A program made the translations under genes and the position numbers. From contig NZ_LMCY01000036.1 in NCBI RefSeq assembly GCF_001425685.1, positions 25,186 through 59,519 of the forward strand: a DNA stretch of 34,334 nt. The letters run 5' to 3'. This DNA is from Massilia sp. Root335. GTDB taxonomy: Bacteria > Pseudomonadota > Gammaproteobacteria > Burkholderiales > Burkholderiaceae_D. Under the pieces are notes generated by a model that did no database searches, was not told the origin of the DNA, and worked only from the letters and a program-made list of their open reading frames with translations. The stretch's first letter is position 1, and the number at the start of each line of letters is the position of its first letter. Below are positions 29,264-34,334 of this stretch, piece after piece.

Positions 29264-29974
29264 CTACGTGAGCGTGTGCCGCGCCGCCGTTCCGCTGCGC
29301 CGGTAAGCCCGCAGCACGGCTGGCACTGCACCCAGCGGCAAGCCGGCATGAATGACGATCAGCCACCACAGGCTATGCGTCAAGGCATAGGCGATCGTGA
29401 ATACGAAGGCGGACACGATCGACGCAATCAGCTGTTTCGGAGACTTGAATCCATGCGCGATGCCATATGCCAGGGCGGAGACCGTAATGGCGAGCAGGAG
29501 GCCAATACTGGGCGTGAGCAGCAGCAGGATGAAACCACGGTAAAGGATTTCCCATCCGGCGGTCATGATGATCGAACCGAGTGCGAAGACCAGGGCTTCG
29601 CCGCCGGTGCGCGGCCAGGGAAAATCCGTGTCGAGCAACTTGCGTTCGTGTTCGGCGCGACGCTCGGGCGTATGACGCCGCTCCATCACGCTGCTGGCCA
29701 CGCCAAGACCACCCAGCAGCAACACGGCAAAGCCCAGGCCCCATGCGCCGGCGCTGGACAGCGGGACATCGAATCCGATGTCGCGGGCCGTATAGCCGGC
29801 CTGGCTGGCGCCAATCCACAGTACCCCCAGCATGATCACGACCGGCCAGCTCATGGACCAGTAACGACGCATGGGCGTACGCGGTGGCTTATCGCTTTGC
29901 GGGCGCAGGCTGCGCCACAGGTTGAGCGCAGGCGCGACCAGCAGCAGATAGGCCGCGAGTAAATAATTCAGCAT
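29264..29974 (-). CDS. CPBP-family intramembrane protein (Abi/Rce1-like), motif-degenerate
   Basis: The product is a polytopic membrane protein of 236 residues from ATG 29974; an in-frame ATG at 30049 would add 25 residues. Neither has a clear Shine-Dalgarno. The CPBP core is visible: motif 1 GWEILYRGF, then SALAYGIAHG, then IVIHAGLPLG. CPBP members include CAAX-type proteases and bacteriocin-immunity proteins. The usual EExxxR reads WExxxR here, so the first Glu, catalytic in Rce1, is missing, and the Asn of the last HxxxN motif is Pro. It may be non-proteolytic. It is convergent with the pectinesterase-like gene. Confidence 0.85.
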   Translation of the reverse strand: MLNYLLAAYLLLVAPALNLWRSLRPQSDKPPRTPMRRYWSMSWPVVIMLGVLWIGASQAGYTARDIGFDVPLSSAGAWGLGFAVLLLGGLGVASSVMERRHTPERRAEHERKLLDTDFPWPRTGGEALVFALGSIIMTAGWEILYRGFILLLLTPSIGLLLAITVSALAYGIAHGFKSPKQLIASIVSAFVFTIAYALTHSLWWLIVIHAGLPLGAVPAVLRAYRRSGTAARHTLT

Positions 29975-30252
29975 GAAGGAAACGAAGCGACCTGCGTGGC
30001 TCGGCCAGCGCCCGGCTAACGCCCGGGCGATGGGATGGATGTGCAGCATAGCATCCGGGCGGGGGCTGAAAAGTCAACGATTTCCACGGCGGGATGCGGC
30101 CGCTTTTCGTCCACGCTCCGGTCGATTCGCCATCGGATCGCCCCGGCGGGCTTGAACCGGCTGGCCGCAGGGCATGCACGGGTCGGCGCATTCGACTGGA
30201 CCGCCGTCCGGCGACCGCCTAAGGTGAACACTTTCCTGCCTCGGACTTCCCC

Positions 30253-30570
30253 ATGCGCGTTCTACTTTGGCTGTCGGTGGCCGACGAGGTGACATGGGCG
30301 AAGGCCAGGGCGCGCGATCCGCAGGCACGCAAGGTATTCCCGTCGAGCTGGAAGAAGTTCGCCGAATTCATCCAGAACGCCAGCAAGCCGGTCGAGGAGC
30401 GCTTCTACAACGTCCGCATCGATACGAATGGCGCCGTGGCCTCGGTCTGGTTCGATTTCGACTTCCTCGTCGACGGCAAGGTGAACAATCGCGGCAGCGA
30501 AAGCTGGCAGATGGTGCGCGCGGAAGACGGCTGGAAGATCAGCTCCATGCTGTATTCGATGAGTGACTGA
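30253..30570 (+). CDS. NTF2-like/DUF4440-type protein, apparently lacking its N-terminal helices
   Basis: The 105-residue product has the C-terminal beta-sheet of a SnoaL/NTF2-like fold (FYNVRIDTNGAVASVWFDFDFLVDGKVNNRGSESWQMVRAEDGWKISSMLYSM). The helices that normally start this fold are not seen. The first 25 residues (MRVLLWLSVADEVTWAKARA) look atypical, and the frame is closed by TAA at 30220. It may be an N-terminally truncated remnant or use an unusual start; no Shine-Dalgarno is visible. It lies 9 nt before a histidine kinase gene in the same direction. Confidence 0.6.
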   Translation: MRVLLWLSVADEVTWAKARARDPQARKVFPSSWKKFAEFIQNASKPVEERFYNVRIDTNGAVASVWFDFDFLVDGKVNNRGSESWQMVRAEDGWKISSMLYSMSD

Positions 30571-30579
30571 AACGATAGA

Positions 30580-31644
30580 ATGACCGGATTGCCCTTCTGG
30601 ACGCCCAACGTGAAAGTCGACACGCCCCTGCTCGTTCCCGTGCTGGCCGCACTGCCGGTCTGCGCCTGCATGGCCATCCTCGGCCTGCCCGCCTACCAAC
30701 ACGCGTATATCATCGCCTTTCGTACGGTCTTCATCGTCGCCTGCATGTTTTGGCTGATTCCGCTAACGCTGCTGCAGCGGGCCATGTGGCGGCGCGAATG
30801 GTCGTGGCTGATGATGGGACCGATACTCTTGGCACTCACTTACGCCATGGCCATCGTGAACGCCTTGCTTGGCCAGTGCCTCGGGGTCTGGCTCGGCAGG
30901 GAGACCGGCTACCACTTTGCCGATCTTGCGCGCGGTCTGGACAGCTGCTGGCTGGCGCTGATCGCGTTCTGCGCGATCCATGCGGTGGCGGCCTATTATC
31001 TGTCGCTGCAACGGGTGCGCCTGCATCTCGCCCAGGCGCAAGGCGCGGCGCGCGATGCCGAGCTGCGCGCGCTGCGCCTGCAGGTCAATCCGCACTTCCT
31101 GTTCAACTCACTGAACGCGATCTCCGCGCTGGTGTCGGCCCAGTCCAACCGCGAAGCCAACCGCATGATCGCGTGCCTGTCCGACTTCCTGCGCGCCACG
31201 CTCGCACATGACGGCCGCCACGAGCATTCGCTGGCCGATGAACTGGCGCTCCTCGACGCCTACCTCGCCATCGAAAAGGCGCGGCTCGGCGAGCGCCTGC
31301 GCCTGACGATGAAGGCCGGTCCCGACCTGCTGGACAGCGTCGTGCCCTACCTCATGCTGCAACCGCTGGTCGAGAATGCGATCCGCCACGGCATCGCCCC
31401 GCTGTCCGCGCCGGCACGGCTCGACATTCTCCTCGAGCGCGACGGTGCGCGCCTCCTCGTCGACGTACGGAACGATGGCCGGCAGCGGGCGCACGCAGGC
31501 AGCGGCATCGGCCTCGCCAACGTCAGGGAACGCCTGCGCCACCTGTACGGCGCAGACCAGCAGGTGGACGCAGGCTGGGGCACGGACGGGCGCTTTTGCG
31601 TGCGCATCGCCCTGCCGCTGCGCAGCATGGAAGCGGCGGCATGA
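30580..31644 (+). CDS. LytS/YehU-type sensor histidine kinase
   Basis: The 354-residue kinase has four hydrophobic segments in its first 145 residues (for example AYIIAFRTVFIVACMFWLIPLTLL). A His_kinase domain contains QVNPHFLFNSLNAIS with the phospho-accepting H172. The ATP-binding domain shows PLVENAIRHGI (N-box) and GSGIGLANVRERL (G-box). The sensor signal is unknown. ATG 30580 has only a weak ribosome binding site. The stop overlaps the next gene's start (ATGA), so kinase and regulator are translationally coupled. Confidence 0.94.
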   Translation: MTGLPFWTPNVKVDTPLLVPVLAALPVCACMAILGLPAYQHAYIIAFRTVFIVACMFWLIPLTLLQRAMWRREWSWLMMGPILLALTYAMAIVNALLGQCLGVWLGRETGYHFADLARGLDSCWLALIAFCAIHAVAAYYLSLQRVRLHLAQAQGAARDAELRALRLQVNPHFLFNSLNAISALVSAQSNREANRMIACLSDFLRATLAHDGRHEHSLADELALLDAYLAIEKARLGERLRLTMKAGPDLLDSVVPYLMLQPLVENAIRHGIAPLSAPARLDILLERDGARLLVDVRNDGRQRAHAGSGIGLANVRERLRHLYGADQQVDAGWGTDGRFCVRIALPLRSMEAAA

Positions 31645-32390
31645 AGATCCGGGTCATCGTTGTGGACGACGAACCGCTGGCCAGGCTGGCGGTCAAGGTC
31701 AGGCTGGCACGGCGCGGCGCCTTCGAGCTGGTGGGCGAATTCGGCGATGGCCCCAGCGCCTACGAAGGGATCGTGGCCTTGAAGCCCGACCTGGTCTTCG
31801 TCGACGTCGAGATGCCGGGCAAGACCGGCCTTGACGTGCTGGCGGCACTGCCGCCGGCGCAGCGGCCCATGGCGATCCTGCTCACGGCGTACGACAGCTT
31901 CGCCGTGCAGGCTTTCGAACTGGCCGCCCTCGATTACCTGCTCAAGCCCGTCGACGACGAACGCCTGGACGAAGCCCTGGACCGCGCGCAGCAGGCATAT
32001 CCCTACCGCGGCCGGGGCCGTGCCGCCGCTTCCACGATGCCGGCGGTGCGCAGCTTCAGCGTGCGTATCGGATCGCGCACGGTGCTCGTGCCGGTTGCCG
32101 ACGTCGAGCGCATCGAGGCCGACGGCGACTACGCCACCTTGCATGCGAACGGCAAGACGTGGATGGTGCGCGAACGCCTGCGCAACCTGGCCATGCAACT
32201 CGATCCGCGCCAGTTCCATCGCGTGCATCGCTCGTCCATCGTGCGGCTGGACATGATCGCCGAGCTGCGCTCGCTCACCAACCGGGACGCCTTGCTGCGC
32301 CTGCGCGACGGCAGCGTGCTGCGCGCCAGCCGCTCCTATATGCCGGCGCTGGCGGAGGCACTGCGCCACCTCGACGAGCAGCCCGAGTGA
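31641..32390 (+). CDS. LytTR-family response regulator
   Basis: The 249-residue regulator has an N-terminal receiver domain (acidic pocket D9-D10, phospho-acceptor D55 in VFVDVEMPG, T82, K102 in LLKPV). The C-terminal LytTR DNA-binding domain covers about 145-245 (VRIGSRTVLVPVADVERIEADGDYATLHANGKTWMVRERL and FHRVHRSSIV). It pairs with the kinase it overlaps by 4 nt. The S41 peptidase gene 33 nt downstream may be in the same operon. LytTR regulators bind short direct repeats; I did not identify them here. Confidence 0.95.
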   Translation: MKIRVIVVDDEPLARLAVKVRLARRGAFELVGEFGDGPSAYEGIVALKPDLVFVDVEMPGKTGLDVLAALPPAQRPMAILLTAYDSFAVQAFELAALDYLLKPVDDERLDEALDRAQQAYPYRGRGRAAASTMPAVRSFSVRIGSRTVLVPVADVERIEADGDYATLHANGKTWMVRERLRNLAMQLDPRQFHRVHRSSIVRLDMIAELRSLTNRDALLRLRDGSVLRASRSYMPALAEALRHLDEQPE

Positions 32391-32423
32391 TCGAACGAAT
32401 CGTAGTCCAACTTGGAGGAAGGT

Positions 32424-33518
32424 ATGGCAGGCAAGAAGAAGTTCGTCGCAGGCGTCGTGTTGGGTACGCTGTTGTCGTTGTCCGCCCGTGCGGCGGAGGA
32501 CGCGCCGTTGAACGCATCCGACCGCACCGCGATCGTGCAGACGCTGGCAGTGAAACTGAACGCGAATTACATCACGCCTGCCCTGGCCGAACGGGTCGGC
32601 AGTGCGATCGCCAGGAAAAATGTCGATGGGGGCTATGCGTCCGCCTCCGGCGCGCAGGCGTTCAGTGCGGCGCTGGCGACGGACTTGCGCGAGTTCAGCG
32701 GCGACAAGCACTTCGGCGCCAGGCTAGACGCACGTTTTCGTGAGCGCAGCGGCGACGCCGGCCTGCCCACCCGCGCCGAGGTGGACGAAGCGCGCGACGC
32801 GACCGAACGGCGGGGCTACGGCATCGAGAAGGTCGAACGCCTTCCCGGCAACGTCGGCTACATCGAGCTGCGCGGCTTCGAACTCACGGAATTCGCCGGC
32901 CCGGCGTACACGGCGGCGATGTCGCTCATGGCGGGGACGGATGCGCTGATCCTCGACCTGCGCCGCAACGGCGGCGGCAGCCCGGCCAGCGTGGCTTACC
33001 TGATGAGCCATTTCTTCCCGCTCGGCGACGAGCGCCACCTGATCGACATCTACAGCCGCCCGACCGATACCACGCGGCAGATCTGGACCGTGCCGACTGT
33101 CGCACAGCGTTACGACAAGCCCGTGTACGTGCTGACGTCGGCCCGCACGTTTTCCGGCGGGGAGGACTGCGCCTATGATTTCCAGACGCAGAAGCGCGGG
33201 ACGCTGGTCGGCGAAACCACCGGCGGCGGCTCGAATCCGGTGAGCTTGTTCAGCGTGGGACACGGCATCGTGGTCGCGATCCCGACCGCGCGCACGACCA
33301 ATGTCGTCACCAGGACGAACTGGGAGCACGTCGGCGTGAAACCGGATATCGCCGTGCCGGCGGCCGAGGCGCTGCGGACGGCGCACGCCGCCATCCTGCG
33401 CAACCTGGCGTCATCCGCAAAGGACGACGGCGAGCGCAAGACACTGCAGCACCTGCTCGCGATGGTGGAGAAAGGGGACACCGAGAAGCCGATCTACACG
33501 CTCAGGGGGGAGCGTTAA
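32424..33518 (+). CDS. S41 family peptidase (tail-specific/IRBP-like)
   Basis: The 364-residue exported protease has a signal peptide (GVVLGTLLSLSARAAE). An N-terminal helical domain (about 25-130) precedes an S41 catalytic domain. Motifs are VGYIELRGF, LILDLRRNGGG and the nucleophile S244 in TFSGGEDCAYDFQ, with E247 and the following VGETTGGGSNP. The SxxE arrangement and lack of an obvious PDZ domain suit the IRBP/tricorn-like subgroup rather than CtpA. GGAGGAAGG ending 1-2 nt before GTATG strongly supports ATG 32424. It lies 33 nt after the LytTR regulator, in a likely operon. Confidence 0.93.
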   Translation: MAGKKKFVAGVVLGTLLSLSARAAEDAPLNASDRTAIVQTLAVKLNANYITPALAERVGSAIARKNVDGGYASASGAQAFSAALATDLREFSGDKHFGARLDARFRERSGDAGLPTRAEVDEARDATERRGYGIEKVERLPGNVGYIELRGFELTEFAGPAYTAAMSLMAGTDALILDLRRNGGGSPASVAYLMSHFFPLGDERHLIDIYSRPTDTTRQIWTVPTVAQRYDKPVYVLTSARTFSGGEDCAYDFQTQKRGTLVGETTGGGSNPVSLFSVGHGIVVAIPTARTTNVVTRTNWEHVGVKPDIAVPAAEALRTAHAAILRNLASSAKDDGERKTLQHLLAMVEKGDTEKPIYTLRGER

Positions 33519-33524
33519 GCCGAC

Positions 33525-33538
33525 TGCGTGATCACGCA
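33525..33538. repeat. 14-bp perfect palindrome after the S41 gene
   Basis: TGCGTGATCACGCA is a perfect palindrome 6 bp past the S41 stop codon, with no T-run. The rest of 33519-33668 shows no gene I can support. Confidence 0.5.
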
Positions 33539-33668
33539 TCACGGCTTGGTCCGAAACGGCGCGCACCATGCCTTCCTTTGCCGCGGCCACCCAGGCAACT
33601 GATTGCCGCGTTTGCCCCATTGCCTTGACCGGCCGGGGTCAGTCGGCAGGTATCGGATACCGCCCTCG

Positions 33669-33690
33669 CAAAAGACCGCTCCGGGGCGGT
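33669..33690 (-). terminator. Short Rho-independent terminator after the small membrane protein gene
   Basis: On the minus strand the stem ACCGC / GCGGT with a 6-nt loop is followed by CTTTT, immediately after the stop codon at 33691. The stem is only 5 bp, so it is moderate in strength. Confidence 0.55.
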
Positions 33691-33999
33691 TCACTGATCG
33701 GCATCTTGCTGCTGTTCCAGCAGGACGATGGCGGCATCGAGCCTGCGGCGTATCGTCCACGACTCCATCATGTTCGCCGCCGCAACGCTGGCGCTCACGA
33801 TGAGCAGGACGCTGACCCACATGGGCGCTTCGAACTTTTCTACGCTTTGCAGAAACCCGCCAATCCCGGCAATCGACATCGTGACAAGGACCGTAGGAAC
33901 GGCCGAGGTTGGCCTGTTCAGTATGGCTTTCGCCCTGGCCTTGTTTTTTTCCTTCGACAGAACCGAAGACGCGATGTGCTCTTGCATTGGAGTCAGCAT
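33691..33999 (-). CDS. Small predicted membrane protein
   Basis: I do not recognise this 102-residue protein. It has a charged N-terminus (SSVLSKEKNKARAKAILNRP), two hydrophobic segments (VPTVLVTMSIAGIGGFLQ, about 34-51, and MWVSVLLIVSASVAAANMM, about 60-78) and a charged helical tail (TIRRRLDAAIVLLEQQQDADQ). A terminator directly after the stop supports it being real. No clear Shine-Dalgarno precedes ATG 33999; ATG 33987 is an alternative. Its base composition is less GC-rich than that of the neighbours. Confidence 0.6.
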   Translation of the reverse strand: MLTPMQEHIASSVLSKEKNKARAKAILNRPTSAVPTVLVTMSIAGIGGFLQSVEKFEAPMWVSVLLIVSASVAAANMMESWTIRRRLDAAIVLLEQQQDADQ

Positions 34000-34114
34000 G
34001 ATTGGATGGATGGTATGCGTGGCCGCTGTTGTACTGGCCCGATTGTAGCCGCCAGCGAGGGTCCGGTGCGCGGATCTTGCCGGACGCCCTATCGCCGCCC
34101 GCGCGCCCGGTCCG

Positions 34115-34334
34115 TCAACACGAGCGCAATCCCGCCCAGGATCGCGACGACGGCCACGGCGAGTCGAGGTGGGAAATCAGCAGGCGGCGGCGTTCGCTGT
34201 CGCCGTCGCCCGCGGCTTCGCCGGCCGGGCCGAGCGAGATGCCGACGGCCATGATGTCGATGAGGGGTTGTTGCAGGATGCGCGAGATCATCGACAGGAA
34301 CGTCGTGCTGTCCTCGCTGTGGTCGACGGCGAGG
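34115..34334 (-). CDS. C-terminal part of a second HexR-like (RpiR/SIS) regulator, 5'-truncated by window end
   Basis: The last 72 residues of a minus-strand frame entering from the right edge match the C-terminus of the glk-hexR product: 28 of 33 residues agree in the LAVDH...DIMAVGIS segment, and both share ISHLDS near the end. In the first gene the protein stops right after HLDS. Here the stop codon is absent and the frame continues 13 residues to TGA at 34115. The alternative frame just downstream (34089-34157) encodes a hydrophobic tail (AVVAILGGIALVLTD) typical of a membrane transporter's end. The fragment may belong to an intact paralogue, a fusion or a recombination scar. Confidence 0.75.
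   Translation of the reverse strand, partial: LAVDHSEDSTTFLSMISRILQQPLIDIMAVGISLGPAGEAAGDGDSERRRLLISHLDSPWPSSRSWAGLRSC

Noticed and set aside
30035..30292. Small plus-strand frame that might supply the missing start of the NTF2-like protein
   Set aside because: Its sequence shows no NTF2-type helix pattern and it is in a different frame.

Overview
This is a GC-rich, gene-dense chromosomal segment, most likely from a betaproteobacterium of the order Burkholderiales, probably Oxalobacteraceae near Massilia/Telluria. The placement is an inference. It rests on a glucokinase-HexR fusion gene, a Burkholderiales-type small Trp-rich membrane protein, a 6S RNA gene directly after zapA, a CIRCE-controlled groESL operon, and a starch/pectin-degrading gene set. 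No tRNA or rRNA gene, CRISPR array, phage gene or insertion sequence was seen.

Left part (1-10.5 kb), mostly housekeeping: an M3 oligopeptidase (prlC), a DUF4124-glutaredoxin protein, DNA polymerase III chi (holC) with an overlapping small gene, a LivK-type binding protein, a cytochrome c, a small Trp-rich protein, ilvD, a divergent LysR regulator translationally close to lgt, and an EVE-domain protein. Centre (10.5-16 kb): 6S RNA downstream of zapB-like/zapA, groES-groEL with a promoter that runs into a perfect CIRCE operator, and an M13 metallopeptidase. Then (16-21 kb) a chemoreceptor with a C-terminal DWETF tether, a lipoprotein, and an AraC regulator divergent from a fosmidomycin-resistance-type MFS exporter.

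The right part starts with a carbohydrate block. An alpha-glucosidase gene reads into glk-hexR with one base between them. Divergent from it is a secreted pullulanase, followed by a pectinesterase-like protein with its own promoter. Together they could debranch alpha-glucans outside the cytoplasm, release glucose inside, phosphorylate it and tune Entner-Doudoroff genes. After a divergent CPBP-family protein comes a LytS/LytTR-type two-component pair followed by an S41 peptidase, then a small membrane protein. The window ends in the C-terminus of a second HexR-like protein whose homology to the first stops at the expected stop codon.

The intergenic DNA carries the most unusual signals. There are four two-hairpin REPIN-like elements whose stems differ by pairing-preserving changes. 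Two of them directly abut tandem arrays (5 x 18 bp and about 2.6 x 35 bp). A pair of 84-bp structured repeats brackets a bidirectional terminator. I found no convincing wholly new multi-gene system; the best leads are the REPIN/tandem-array association, the partial HexR paralogue junction at the right edge, a probably leaderless zapB-like mRNA, and catalytic-motif deviations in the CPBP and pectinesterase-like proteins.
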